Shown piece after piece: positions 34,036 through 42,240 of a stretch of 43,622 bases of DNA (the first letter of the stretch is position 1; every line of letters starts with the position of its first letter). The position numbers were made by a program, and so were the translations under genes. The DNA is taken from contig JAHJQO010000028.1 of assembly GCA_018819305.1 (NCBI GenBank), positions 1-43,622 on the forward strand. The letters are read 5' to 3'. This DNA comes from Nanobdellota archaeon. Its GTDB lineage: Archaea > Nanobdellota > Nanobdellia > Woesearchaeales > SM23-78. The notes under the pieces were generated by a model. The model was not told the origin of the DNA. It searched no databases and saw only the letters and a list, made by a program, of their open reading frames with translations.

Positions 34036-34266
34036 TCAACTATATTTTTTAAAACCTATTTTTGTAGCAATCTGCCTGAAACACTGCCTGCAAAAGTGCA
34101 GTCCATATTTGCTTATATGTCCTGCTGTCCTGCCGCATCTTCTGCATGCCTTTGTACTTCTTCCAAATTTTCTTTTTCTGGGTACATTATGTTTCAGGAA
34201 CTTTTCATATTTAGCTGGCTTGTTCCTTATTTGTTTCAAAACCTTAGTATGATTGCTTGTACTCAT
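34036..34266 (-). CDS. rps14: Ribosomal protein uS14 (zinc-binding type)
   Basis: The protein has the zinc site CRRCGR...FCRQCFR and the usual end [11 protein letters not shown]. It is 76 residues long, about 20 more than the minimal archaeal form, because of an N-terminal basic extension ([23 protein letters not shown]). It lies between uL5 and uS8 as expected. Confidence 0.95.
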   Translation of the reverse strand: MSTSNHTKVLKQIRNKPAKYEKFLKHNVPRKRKFGRSTKACRRCGRTAGHISKYGLHFCRQCFRQIATKIGFKKYS

Positions 34267-34276
34267 TTTTTACCTC

Positions 34277-34816
34277 TTAAAATTGATCCCTATCTGGATC
34301 TTGTTCCTCTTCAATTTTAATTGCAAAGTTATTTTTCATGAAATCTATTGCATCTTTTCTTGTAATTCTGTGTCTTTGTGGAATTTTTCTTTTCATAATC
34401 TTTCTTTTCTTAATCCTGAATCCTGGTCTTTCTAAAGTCAATGATGCCTGGAGACCCATAACACCTATCTTATGATCATATTCCACACCAGGTATGTCAA
34501 TATATTCATGTATACCAAATGAAAGATTGCCATTATCATCAAAATTGTCTTCAGACAACATATTATTCTTGGCAGCTAATAGTCTTTTAATGAGTTCTGC
34601 TGCTTGGATTTTTCTTAATGTGATTTTACATCCAATAGGCAAGCCAGGCCTCAGACCCCAGCCAGCAATTCTCTTTTGAGTTATGGTCTTAACAGGTGTA
34701 ATGCCTGTGATGTTCTTTAAAAGAGTAGTTCCCTTGTCAAGGATATTCTGGTCTTTACCCGCACCTATGTTAAGGGTTAATTTCTCTATTTTTATAGTTC
34801 TCATTGCTGAATTCAT
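34277..34816 (-). CDS. rpl5: Ribosomal protein uL5
   Basis: The 179-residue protein matches archaeal uL5: IEKLTLNIGAGKDQNILDKGTTLLKNITGITPVKTITQKRIAGWGLRPGLPIGCKITLR, later IDIPGVEYDHKIGVMGLQASLTLERPGFRIKKR. It binds 5S rRNA with uL18. Its start overlaps the end of eS4 by 4 nt. Confidence 0.96.
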   Translation of the reverse strand: MNSAMRTIKIEKLTLNIGAGKDQNILDKGTTLLKNITGITPVKTITQKRIAGWGLRPGLPIGCKITLRKIQAAELIKRLLAAKNNMLSEDNFDDNGNLSFGIHEYIDIPGVEYDHKIGVMGLQASLTLERPGFRIKKRKIMKRKIPQRHRITRKDAIDFMKNNFAIKIEEEQDPDRDQF

Positions 34817-35523
34817 TTTTCTTGTGGAATTGTTATTACAGGTTTGCCTTTACCAACAGCAAAAGCATATTCACTTTTTGTTTCAAAAACATCTTTTCCT
34901 TCTTTGAAAACAATGTTGCCCTCTTTGAAATCATCAACTACAACTATTAAGCCTACGTGCTTACCTTTGTAAAGATAAACTAAAGCTCCTTTCTCGAGTT
35001 TCAAAACCTGGGTTATCTTGTTTTCTGGAATAGCATATAATAATGAATCATTGGTCTTTGCATCAGCCAATAACTTATCTCCTCTTTTGACGATAAAATT
35101 GCGGCCGTCAGAACAATTAAACTGCACTTTTTCTTTTGACAAATCTTTTTTATCTATTAACTTGGAAAGCTTTAGTTTTGATTCATCTTCCTTTATAGAT
35201 AGCACAAACATCTTATTCTTCTTGTCAATTAAGATACGGAAATATTCTTTAGTTGAAGGAAATGATACAACATCCAGAAATCCAACTGGAAACTTATCAT
35301 CATATCGTTTCACACCGTTAACCATCACACCTTGATTTTTTAAGAGATATTTTGTTTCTTTTGTTGTCTTAGTTTTATTCAGCATTTCTTTGAGCACTGT
35401 ATTAAGAGAAATACTTAAAGATAAATCTCTGCCCGGATTAGGCCTTGAAATAAACTTGTAGTTTTTTCTAAGTATATTCCATCTCTTTGGTGCATTTATT
35501 CTTTTTAAGTGATTTTTAACCAT
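34813..35523 (-). CDS. rps4e: Ribosomal protein eS4
   Basis: The 236-residue protein matches eS4: HLKRINAPKRWNILRK, FISRPNPGRDLSLSISLNTVLKEML, an S4-type RNA-binding segment (LKNQGVMVNGVKRYDDKFPVGFLDV) and a KOW-like C-terminal domain. It has no bacterial counterpart. It lies between uL24 and uL5, the archaeal position. Confidence 0.96.
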   Translation of the reverse strand: MVKNHLKRINAPKRWNILRKNYKFISRPNPGRDLSLSISLNTVLKEMLNKTKTTKETKYLLKNQGVMVNGVKRYDDKFPVGFLDVVSFPSTKEYFRILIDKKNKMFVLSIKEDESKLKLSKLIDKKDLSKEKVQFNCSDGRNFIVKRGDKLLADAKTNDSLLYAIPENKITQVLKLEKGALVYLYKGKHVGLIVVVDDFKEGNIVFKEGKDVFETKSEYAFAVGKGKPVITIPQEK

Positions 35524-35532
35524 TTTCTAAAC

Positions 35533-36054
35533 CTATTTTGTTTGTTGAACCTTTTCCTCTGTTTTGACTTTAGTTTCTTTTTTAGCCTCAACCTTAACTT
35601 CAGTTTTAGCATCGGCTTTGTTTTCTTGAGACTTTACTTCTGATTTTACTTGTTTTTTTCCCTGAGTTTGTTTTTTCGCTAGTCTTTTTTTATCATCTAA
35701 ATTAAGTTCTAGGATTAAAAGGTTGGAAGTTGGGAACGGAGGTCTGCTTTTTGACCCGTCTTTTTTTGAAACTTCAATACCTGTGATTGTAACTTTGCTT
35801 TTTTTCAAATTAATCAAATCAACTTTACCTTCTTTTCCTTTGAATTTACCGCGCATTATCCTGACTTTATCACCTGTTTTGACTCTCAGTCTTTTGATTC
35901 CATGCTTTTTTGCCAGCTCTTTATCCAAATGAACATTAATAAATTTACTTTGAATGTGTTTTGGAGCATTATACCTGTATTTTCTCTGCTTTCTCGGCTG
36001 TTTGCTCGCTTTCCACTTGGTTGAAAATTTTTTCTTCATATTATCCCTTTTCAT
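35533..36054 (-). CDS. rpl24: Ribosomal protein uL24 with charged tail
   Basis: The core matches archaeal uL24: FSTKWKASKQPRKQRKYRYNAPKH, then KOW motif KTGDKVRIMRGKFKGKEGKVDLINLKKSKVTITGIEVSKKDGSKSRPPF. From about residue 125 a K/E/V/T-rich tail of about 50 residues follows (VKSEVKSQENKADAKTEVKVEAK). The tail encodes no palindromes. Confidence 0.95.
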   Translation of the reverse strand: MKRDNMKKKFSTKWKASKQPRKQRKYRYNAPKHIQSKFINVHLDKELAKKHGIKRLRVKTGDKVRIMRGKFKGKEGKVDLINLKKSKVTITGIEVSKKDGSKSRPPFPTSNLLILELNLDDKKRLAKKQTQGKKQVKSEVKSQENKADAKTEVKVEAKKETKVKTEEKVQQTK

Positions 36055-36084
36055 TTATTAATTATTAATTTTATAATTGAATTT

Positions 36085-36486
36085 CTAAACCACCATATTT
36101 GCTATTTTAGCAACAGCAGGCCATTTTTCAGTAACTTCTTTTGCAATTGGCCCTTTGAAAATTGTTCCTTTTGGATTTCCTTTTTCATCTTTAAGCACAA
36201 TAGCAGCATTGTCTTCGAACTTGATTCTTACGCCGTTGGCTCGTCTGTATTCTCTTTTTTGTCTCACAATTATAGCAAAAACCACTTGCTTTCTCATGTC
36301 TGGTCTTCCTTTAATAACAGAGGCAGTAATCATATCCCCTACTCCTGCACTAGGGGTTCTTCCTTTTACTGTTTTAGACCTTTTAACAGATATTATTTTA
36401 ATCATTTTAGCACCTGAGTTATCACAAATAGGTAATTTAGAGTCCTTTTGCAGTCCTTTAGTTATACGGGCTTTTGAGGCTTTCAT
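36085..36486 (-). CDS. rpl14: Ribosomal protein uL14
   Basis: The 133-residue protein is full-length uL14: LPICDNSGAKMIKIISVK, GDMITASVIKGRPDMRKQVVFAIIVRQKREYRRANGVRIKFEDNAAIVLKDEKGNPKGT and a closing EVTEKWPAVAKIANMVV. It has no tail. It forms an inter-subunit bridge and lies between uS17 and uL24. Confidence 0.96.
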   Translation of the reverse strand: MKASKARITKGLQKDSKLPICDNSGAKMIKIISVKRSKTVKGRTPSAGVGDMITASVIKGRPDMRKQVVFAIIVRQKREYRRANGVRIKFEDNAAIVLKDEKGNPKGTIFKGPIAKEVTEKWPAVAKIANMVV

Positions 36487-36535
36487 TTTTTTATATGAAC
36501 GTTCAAAAATTCAGTTTTATGGGTTTTTGTTACTT

Positions 36536-37042
36536 TCATTTTTTATCTGTTGAAGGTTCTTTTTTCTCCTCTGTTGTTTTTTCTTTTTTTTCAGCTTTTA
36601 CATCTTTCATATTTGCTTTACTTTCTTTATCATCTTTTGATATTTTGACCTTTTGTTTTTCAAGAACATCTGCTGCTTCAATAGCTTCTTCTTTCAAAGT
36701 TTCTTTTTTGGTTTTTTGGCCAAGCACCTCAATAACAACAAAGTTCTTGGTTTTGGATAAAGGTCTGGTTTCAATAATTTTAACGACATCTCCTTTTTTA
36801 GCATTAATACATTCAGGATTATGAGCTTTAACCTTGCTTCTTCTTTTCTCAAATCTTTCATATTTTGGAACATGAACTTTTCTACCCCAACTCACAGAAA
36901 CTGTTTTGGCCATTTTATCATTTATAACCAGGCCTGAAAATATTCTTCCTCTTGTGCTTATCTCTCCGTGAAAAGGGCAGTTTTTATCTGCACATGCTTT
37001 ACTCGGTGCTTTCACATCCAATCCGATTCCTTTTTTCTTCAT
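36536..37042 (-). CDS. rps17: Ribosomal protein uS17 with charged tail
   Basis: The archaeal uS17 core (GIGLDVKAPSKACADKNCPFHGEISTRGRIFSGLVINDKMAKTVSVSWGRKVHVPKYERFEKRRSKVKAHNP) ends around residue 112. A 50-residue K/E/D-rich tail follows. The cysteines C-x4-C near residue 17-22 are typical of archaeal uS17. It lies between the RNase P gene and uL14. Confidence 0.95.
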   Translation of the reverse strand: MKKKGIGLDVKAPSKACADKNCPFHGEISTRGRIFSGLVINDKMAKTVSVSWGRKVHVPKYERFEKRRSKVKAHNPECINAKKGDVVKIIETRPLSKTKNFVVIEVLGQKTKKETLKEEAIEAADVLEKQKVKISKDDKESKANMKDVKAEKKEKTTEEKKEPSTDKK

Positions 37043-37067
37043 CTTAATTTCACTCCAAAATCAATTT

Positions 37068-37310
37068 TCAATTTCTTATTTTAATCCTATCCTCTGGCTT
37101 ACAGAGAATTGTATCACCCAGCAAATTGTCAGCGCCAAAGTTTAACAAAGTCCCTTGCTTAAGCAGAGTTTTTTCCTCATTTGTTTTTGTTAATATCTTA
37201 AGTGTATTTCTGGTTTCATCTATAATTTGACCACGAAGCCCAAAAAGAGCTTTATTTCTAGCTTCAATAACTTCTATGGTTCGACCTATGAATTCCTCTG
37301 AACATATCAT
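37068..37310 (-). CDS. rnp1: RNase P protein component 1 (Rpp29/Pop4)
   Basis: The 80-residue protein matches archaeal Rpp29: EEFIGRTIEVIEARNKALFGLRGQIIDETRNTLKILT, ending PEDRIKIRN. It binds RNase P RNA with Rpp21 and helps cut the 5' leader from pre-tRNA. It lies between aIF1 and uS17, the usual archaeal position. Confidence 0.94.
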   Translation of the reverse strand: MICSEEFIGRTIEVIEARNKALFGLRGQIIDETRNTLKILTKTNEEKTLLKQGTLLNFGADNLLGDTILCKPEDRIKIRN

Positions 37311-37332
37311 TCTTATCTTTTCTCCACATTGC

Positions 37333-37647
37333 TTATCTTTGTTTGAGTTCTATTGTGTCTGGACTGAATCCAAGCTTTACAAGTTCTGCCTTGATCTCTT
37401 TTGCATGATTGCCTTGAAGCTCAACCAAACCATCTTTTGCTGTGCCTCCACAGGCAAATTTGGATTTAAGCTTCTTAGCCAAATCTTTTAGGTTAATTTC
37501 GTGTTCATTAATTCCGCGAATCACTGTGCTTATTTTGCCGAATTTCTTCTTCACGAAGACAACCTCGATCATCTGACTCTCTTTTGCGATTGTTTCACAA
37601 ACGCAAAGCTCTTGTGGCAGTCCGCACGTACTGCATGTTTCACTCAT
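37333..37647 (-). CDS. sui1: Translation initiation factor aIF1 (SUI1)
   Basis: The 104-residue protein has the SUI1 fold: KKFGKISTVIRGINEHEINLKDLAKKLKSKFACGGTAKDGLVELQGNHAKEIKAELVKLGF. An N-terminal zinc-like segment (CSTCGLPQELCVC) precedes it, as in many archaeal forms. aIF1 checks start-codon choice on the small subunit. The start overlaps the uL29 stop by 4 nt. Confidence 0.95.
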   Translation of the reverse strand: MSETCSTCGLPQELCVCETIAKESQMIEVVFVKKKFGKISTVIRGINEHEINLKDLAKKLKSKFACGGTAKDGLVELQGNHAKEIKAELVKLGFSPDTIELKQR

Positions 37648-37973
37648 TTTGTTTTTTCAGTTTTTTTTTCCAACTGTTTTTTATTTGTTTTTTCATTTAA
37701 GTTTTCAGTTTCTGAAACTTTTGATTGTGATTTTGGTTCAGATTTGGACTCAACCACTGTTTTTATTGGTTTCTGCGTCTCCACCTTTTTGTCCATGTGA
37801 TTTAAGAGCATTAATTTTGCAATGTCTTTCTTGAGTCTCTTTATCTGCCCTGCGTTTTTAGGAGGTGTGCCTGTAACGACCTGAGAGTTTAATTTCATTA
37901 GCTCTAATCTTAATTCATCAATCTTAATACTTCTCTCTTCTTTCCTCATTTGTGCTAGTTCTTTGAATTTCAT
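37644..37973 (-). CDS. rpl29: Ribosomal protein uL29 with long tail
   Basis: The uL29 core (MKFKELAQMRKEERSIKIDELRLELMKLNSQVVTGTPPKNAGQIKRLKKDIAKL) ends near residue 60. The remaining 50 residues are a K/E/T/Q-rich tail, which makes the protein almost twice the usual size. The start overlaps the uS3 stop by 4 nt, and its end overlaps aIF1. Confidence 0.95.
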   Translation of the reverse strand: MKFKELAQMRKEERSIKIDELRLELMKLNSQVVTGTPPKNAGQIKRLKKDIAKLMLLNHMDKKVETQKPIKTVVESKSEPKSQSKVSETENLNEKTNKKQLEKKTEKTK

Positions 37974-39097
37974 TTTGTTTCTTCTTTAGGATTCTCTGTT
38001 TCTGTTGTAGTCTGTTTTTCAGGCTTGCTCAATGATTCATCATTGGCACTCAAAGGCTCTGCCTTTGATGTGCTCAAAGATTTATCTTTGGCACCTAAAG
38101 ACTTTGTCTTTGGTGGCTCAGAAACTTCTGTTTCTGTTGTAGTCTGTTTTTCAGGCTGCTCAGAAACTTCTGTTTCTGTTGCACCAGACGCTTTGCTTCC
38201 AGATGGTTCAACTTGTTGTGAATCAACAACATCTTGCTTTTCTTCTTTTACAATAACTTCTTTAATAGGTTTTTCTGATTGAATTGGTTGAACTACAGAT
38301 TCTGACTGAATCTCTACGGGTTTTTTCTTTTTGGCCGGAGATTTTCTTTTTTTCTTGGCGACTTTCTTTGAGTCATCATCTGGAGTTTTTTCTTTTGCTT
38401 TAACTTTTTTCTCTTCTTTCATCTCCCTGACTTTCTCAAGAATTTCTTTTTCAGCTGAAGGATCTTTGATTTCTTCTATTTTTTCAACAATTTCTTCATC
38501 TTCTTTTTTCAAGGTGATTTTATCTGGAAGTATAATATCTGGAGTCATAATACTGACTTTTATTCCAATCGTTCCGCTTTTGAGATTAGCACTTGTATAT
38601 GCTATTTTCATTTCAGAAACTGCAATGTCACCACATTTTTTCAGGTAACCTTGGAAAAAACGCCATGTTTTAGCTCTTGAACTTGGAACTTTTCCAGAAA
38701 TAAGTATTTCAACACCAAAAGCTCCCGCACTCATTATATCAGACATTGCTTTGTGACCTATGCCTTTGAATCTTGCTGTTCCAAACCTTTCTAATGAATT
38801 AGCAATCATTTCAGCAATTATATTAGCATCAAGACCAATGCTTGTAATTTCCTCAATCTCTATTTGAGGGTTCTCAAGTTTAAAGACCTCTTTCAGATCT
38901 TTAGTGAGTTTAGTAATATTAGATCCTGCCCTTCCAACAACCAAGCCAGGCCTGCTTGTACTTATAATTATTTTTTCTCCAAGAGGAGTTCTTTGAAGTT
39001 TTACATCACTAAGTCCAACCCTGCTTAATGTGCTCTTAATATACTCTTTAATTTCAAATTCCTTTATGTTTTGGTTGACAAACTTCCTCTCGATCAT
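37970..39097 (-). CDS. rps3: Ribosomal protein uS3 with very long tail carrying a palindromic insert
   Basis: The uS3 core fills residues 1-210: IERKFVNQNIKEFEIKEYIKSTLSRVGLSDVKLQRTPLG, KH-type RPGLVVGRAGSNITKLTK, and VSIMTPDIILPDKITLK. The last 165 residues are a low-complexity tail rich in K, E, S, T, P and Q. Near its end KSLGAKDKSLSTSKAEPLSA is encoded by a chain of four palindromes (38031-38111). These lie between two copies of a 31-nt direct repeat encoding PEKQTTTETE. The tail is far longer than in ordinary archaeal uS3 (about 210-260 residues). It overlaps uL22 upstream and uL29 downstream by 4 nt each. Confidence 0.96.
   Translation of the reverse strand: MIERKFVNQNIKEFEIKEYIKSTLSRVGLSDVKLQRTPLGEKIIISTSRPGLVVGRAGSNITKLTKDLKEVFKLENPQIEIEEITSIGLDANIIAEMIANSLERFGTARFKGIGHKAMSDIMSAGAFGVEILISGKVPSSRAKTWRFFQGYLKKCGDIAVSEMKIAYTSANLKSGTIGIKVSIMTPDIILPDKITLKKEDEEIVEKIEEIKDPSAEKEILEKVREMKEEKKVKAKEKTPDDDSKKVAKKKRKSPAKKKKPVEIQSESVVQPIQSEKPIKEVIVKEEKQDVVDSQQVEPSGSKASGATETEVSEQPEKQTTTETEVSEPPKTKSLGAKDKSLSTSKAEPLSANDESLSKPEKQTTTETENPKEETK
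37995..38157 (-). repeat. 31-nt direct repeat bracketing the uS3 palindromic insert
   Basis: The 31 nt at 37995-38025 and 38127-38157 are identical, with a period of 132 nt (44 codons). The palindromic array lies between them. This could come from an in-frame tandem duplication of the tail followed by insertion, or from an insertion with duplication of the target. Confidence 0.8.
38031..38111 (-). repeat. Tandem palindromic repeat array, copy B, inside the uS3 tail
   Basis: Four perfect palindromes follow each other: AATGATTCATCATT, AAAGGCTCTGCCTTT, AAAGATTTATCTTT and AAAGACTTTGTCTTT (plus strand). They are separated by 7-9-nt spacers of the GGCACTC/TGTGCTC/GGCACCT type. The 25 nt at 38043-38067 are the exact reverse complement of 16129-16153. 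On the coding strand they read KAEPLSA, the same frame as at the pelota locus. Confidence 0.88.
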
Positions 39098-39768
39098 TTT
39101 TTATCCTCTTGTTTGACTTCAGAAAAACTTTGTTTTTCTGGAACAGCAGCTTTGCTGCTTGCTTCTTTTTTTACAGATGATATTTCTGGCGATGGCTGAT
39201 AAGCGTTTTTTTCTTCCTGTTTTACTTCTGGTTTTACGTCTGGCTTCACTTCTTTTTTGACTTCAACTTTCTTTTCTTCTTTAGGTGCTTCAGGTTTCTG
39301 CTTCTCAGTTCCTTTTACCTTTTTATCTTTTTTCACAGGTTCCATTTCTTCAGCCATTATTTCAACATGAGCTCTTTTCATAGATATTCCTCTTTTTCTT
39401 CCATGACGCATGGGGCTTGACGCTCTCTGCGCACATGCATGAATTATCTTTAGTTCAGTTCCTAATCCTTTATTCTGAGCATTTGCTTCTAATGTTTTTA
39501 AAAGGTTGATAAATTGTTTTGAAGCTTTAACAGGAAATTTACCAGAAGCCATGCCTGTTTTATGACCTGCACCCTCTGTAAATCTTGTGAATGGAATTGG
39601 TATTTGTTTTTCAATAACTTTTTCAAGTATGCTGATGGTTTTGCTTATGGGCTTATTTTTGATAAAAGAGCAAATTTCAATTGCCTGTTTTGTGGATATT
39701 CCTAAGTCTCTGCCAACTATTTTAACCACATTTTCTTTATCTGATTTGAATGCATAGTTATATTTCAT
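39094..39768 (-). CDS. rpl22: Ribosomal protein uL22 with long tail
   Basis: Residues 1-145 are archaeal uL22: VGRDLGISTKQAIEICSFIKNKPISKTISILEKVI, RFTEGAGHKTGMASGKFPVKASKQFINLLKTLEANAQNKGL, and RHGRKRGISMKRAHVEIMAEE. An 80-residue K/E/P/V tail follows. The DNA of its last part contains two adjacent palindromes (39120-39159). uL22 lines the exit tunnel. Its stop overlaps the uS3 start. Confidence 0.95.
   Translation of the reverse strand: MKYNYAFKSDKENVVKIVGRDLGISTKQAIEICSFIKNKPISKTISILEKVIEKQIPIPFTRFTEGAGHKTGMASGKFPVKASKQFINLLKTLEANAQNKGLGTELKIIHACAQRASSPMRHGRKRGISMKRAHVEIMAEEMEPVKKDKKVKGTEKQKPEAPKEEKKVEVKKEVKPDVKPEVKQEEKNAYQPSPEISSVKKEASSKAAVPEKQSFSEVKQEDKK
39120..39159 (-). repeat. Two adjacent palindromes inside the uL22 tail
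   Basis: CAGAAAAAC-TTT-GTTTTTCTG (39120-39140) and AGCAGC-TTT-GCTGCT (39145-39159) are perfect stems with 3-nt loops separated by 4 nt. On the coding strand the loops are AAA and the pair encodes SSKAAVPEKQSFSE. The layout matches the uS3 array, but the sequences differ. Confidence 0.65.
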
Positions 39769-39816
39769 TTAATTTTCCTGTTTTTTTGGTGTTATTTTTT
39801 TATTTTCTTATGTTAT

Positions 39817-40197
39817 TTATTTCACAGACATGCTCGCACTTGATCTTGTAGCTCCAATACCTGGTGCATTATGTGCAACTCTGTTTCTTGTAAATACGTA
39901 CTCGCCTAAGCTATGTCCAATCATTTCTTCAATAATGATTACTTGCACGAATTCTTTGCCTGAATGAACCATAATTGTTTTGCCGACCATTAAAGGTAAA
40001 ATCAGCATATCTCGAAGATGAGTTTTGACTGGTCTTTTGCTGCGCTCTACTTTTTTCATGAATTTTTTTTCTTCTTCACCCAGTCTTCTTATTTTTCGAC
40101 GCGCATTAGTTGGGAAAATAGCTGATAATTCAGTAATGCTTAATTTCTGAAGTTCTTGTAATGATTTTCCCCGGTATGAAAAAGATTTTCGCATCAT
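39817..40197 (-). CDS. rps19: Ribosomal protein uS19
   Basis: The 126-residue protein is archaeal uS19: FSYRGKSLQELQKLSITELSAIFPTNARRKIRR, then VKTHLRDMLILPLMVGKTIMVHSGKEFVQVIIIEEMIGHSLGEYVFTRNRVAHNAPGIGATRSS. The end is normal, without a tail. It sits near the decoding head and lies between uL2 and uL22. Confidence 0.96.
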   Translation of the reverse strand: MMRKSFSYRGKSLQELQKLSITELSAIFPTNARRKIRRLGEEEKKFMKKVERSKRPVKTHLRDMLILPLMVGKTIMVHSGKEFVQVIIIEEMIGHSLGEYVFTRNRVAHNAPGIGATRSSASMSVK

Positions 40198-40246
40198 TTT
40201 ATCATCCTCTTATTATTCATGTGGTAATTATCAATTATTTTCATTT

Positions 40247-40945
40247 TCATTTTTTTCTACCAGTTCGTCTAGGTCTTATTTTTCCTGCTTTCTTTCCTGG
40301 CGGAGCATTCTTAGGTGCAATCGTAGGCCTTCCTTTATGTGTACTCTTAGACCCGCCAAAGGGATGGTCAACTGCATTCATACTTGTTCCTGAAACACTT
40401 GGCCAATACATATTCTTGGCCTTCATTTTGTGAAATTTTCTGCCTGCCTTATAAAACGGCTTTTCTTTTCTTCCACCGCCTGCAACAACACCAATAGATG
40501 CTCTGCAAGAGGGATGAAATATTTTTTGTTTTTTCGAAGGCAACTGGACTGTGACTTTTGCTGGTGTTCTGGAAAGAACTTTGGCACTCATACCTGATGC
40601 TTTGACAAATTTTCCTCCATCACCAGGCTGACTTTCAATATTAAACACACTTGTTCCCTCAGGAATATCTTTCAACTGCAATACATTGCCTAATTTTAGT
40701 TCTTGACCACCTACCTGCAATATTTGGCCCACTCTAATTCCTTCAGGAGCAATCATTAATGAATAAGTATTATCATCATGCTGGACTTTAGCAAGAGGTG
40801 CTGTATGCGCTCTGCAAACAACAAACTCAGCAACCCGGGCAGAACCTTCCTTATTTATTCCTGTCTTACCTTTAAATTTAAAACTAGGCCTAGTATATGT
40901 AGGGCTGCCTCTTCCACGTTTTTGTTGTGTTAAATTTTTTCCCAT
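40247..40945 (-). CDS. rpl2: Ribosomal protein uL2
   Basis: The 232-residue protein matches archaeal uL2: GRGSPTYTRPSFKFKGKTG, PEGIRVGQILQVG, GVVAGGGRKEKPFYKAGRKFHKMKAKNMYWPSVSGTSMNAVDHPFGGSKSTHKGRPTIAPKNAPPGKKAGKIRPRRTGRKK. The conserved histidine region (DHPFGG) near the peptidyl transferase centre is intact. It is the expected length and has no tail. Confidence 0.97.
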   Translation of the reverse strand: MGKNLTQQKRGRGSPTYTRPSFKFKGKTGINKEGSARVAEFVVCRAHTAPLAKVQHDDNTYSLMIAPEGIRVGQILQVGGQELKLGNVLQLKDIPEGTSVFNIESQPGDGGKFVKASGMSAKVLSRTPAKVTVQLPSKKQKIFHPSCRASIGVVAGGGRKEKPFYKAGRKFHKMKAKNMYWPSVSGTSMNAVDHPFGGSKSTHKGRPTIAPKNAPPGKKAGKIRPRRTGRKK

Positions 40946-40982
40946 TTTTATTTCACATATATTTACATTAATTTACATTAAA

Positions 40983-41234
40983 TTACATTAAGCCAAGTTT
41001 TGTTGCTAAATCAATAGCAGGCGATTCTGCTGCAAACTTGACATATGCTTTTTTTCTTCCTTTTGGATCATTGTTTGTAGTGACTTTGATTACTTTGACA
41101 TTGAACAGTTTCTCAATAGCCATTTTTATTTCTGGTTTGCTGGCTTTATCATCTACAACAAACACCAGTTTGTTCTCAGACTCCATTAATCGAATGGATT
41201 TTTCTGTTGATAAAGGATATTTGATGATTGTCAT
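40983..41234 (-). CDS. rpl23: Ribosomal protein uL23
   Basis: The 83-residue protein is archaeal uL23: [81 protein letters not shown]. It lies at the exit of the peptide tunnel, where SRP and the translocon dock. Its start overlaps the uL4 stop by 4 nt. Confidence 0.96.
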   Translation of the reverse strand: MTIIKYPLSTEKSIRLMESENKLVFVVDDKASKPEIKMAIEKLFNVKVIKVTTNNDPKGRKKAYVKFAAESPAIDLATKLGLM

Positions 41235-42202
41235 TTTTTAACCTCTGGCTTAGCCTCAGTTTTTGGTTTAGTATCTTGCTTTTCATTTGTCACTGCTTTT
41301 GTTTTGGCTGCCTTTGTTTTGATTTTTTTAGCTTTGATTTCTTTCTTTTTTGGCGTTGAAACTCTTTTTTCTTTTTTGGATGTTTCGCCCTTGAAATTCT
41401 TTGTAAACAAGCCTTGTCTTAACACATCAATGGCTTTGGTTGAAAATAAAGTGGCTCTTCCTGGTTGTGCTCCTGGAGCAAGAAGTTCTGCATTTAACCT
41501 CTTAATATTAACAACATCAATACCTGGCAAACCATTGGCTGCTTTTCTTACTATGTTTGCTTCTGAAACAACAAGCAATAAACTTTTTTTTGTGGTTTTT
41601 CTTCTTCCTCTGAGCTTGCCTTTTCCTGCTCTGATTTTAGTGGTGTCGGCTCTTGCAAGTTCATCTTTAAAACCAAGCTTGGTCAAAGAATTCACCAATT
41701 CTTTTGTCTTTGAAATTTTTTCAAGTGAATCATCAACAATAAAAGGATACATCTGAGGAATCTTGTGTCCTCTTTTAGCAACAACATCTTTATTCATTAC
41801 AGCACTCATTGCTGAACAGATGGCTTTTCTTTTTTCTTTTGTATTAAGTTTCCAATCCCATTCTTTTTGAGGTTTTGGAGGATGTCCTTTTCTTCCACCT
41901 ACTGTTCCCGGAACAATGGCTCCAACCCAATACATCTGAGTTCCTCTTCTTGAAAGTATTTTTCTTGGAACTCTGCTAATTCCTTTTCCATAGCAACCCC
42001 TATAATTTCTTCTCCTCTTTGATATTTCTGCAGAGTGTCTCATGCCTGCACCTTCCATAGCACCATATTTTTGTCGCTTATTATTCTGAATAGCTAAAAC
42101 TGCTTTTTTGATAAGGTCAGTTCTTATAGGTTCATCAAACTGCACAGGTAATTCTGTCTGGCTTATTTCAGTGCCTGATGCATTTAGTATTTTTACTTTC
42201 AT
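41231..42202 (-). CDS. rpl4: Ribosomal protein uL4 with Lys-rich tail
   Basis: Residues 1-250 match archaeal uL4: [84 protein letters not shown], and [22 protein letters not shown]. About 65 residues of K/T/P/E-rich tail follow. The long loop lines the exit tunnel. Confidence 0.96.
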   Translation of the reverse strand: MKVKILNASGTEISQTELPVQFDEPIRTDLIKKAVLAIQNNKRQKYGAMEGAGMRHSAEISKRRRNYRGCYGKGISRVPRKILSRRGTQMYWVGAIVPGTVGGRKGHPPKPQKEWDWKLNTKEKRKAICSAMSAVMNKDVVAKRGHKIPQMYPFIVDDSLEKISKTKELVNSLTKLGFKDELARADTTKIRAGKGKLRGRRKTTKKSLLLVVSEANIVRKAANGLPGIDVVNIKRLNAELLAPGAQPGRATLFSTKAIDVLRQGLFTKNFKGETSKKEKRVSTPKKKEIKAKKIKTKAAKTKAVTNEKQDTKPKTEAKPEVKK

Positions 42203-42240
42203 TTTTTTAACCTATTTTATTTTCTCTGTTTTATCAGTAT

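Noticed and set aside
37501-38648. Plus-strand Ser/Phe-rich ORFs opposite uL29 and uS3
   Set aside because: They are antisense shadows of the charged tails and have no initiation signals.
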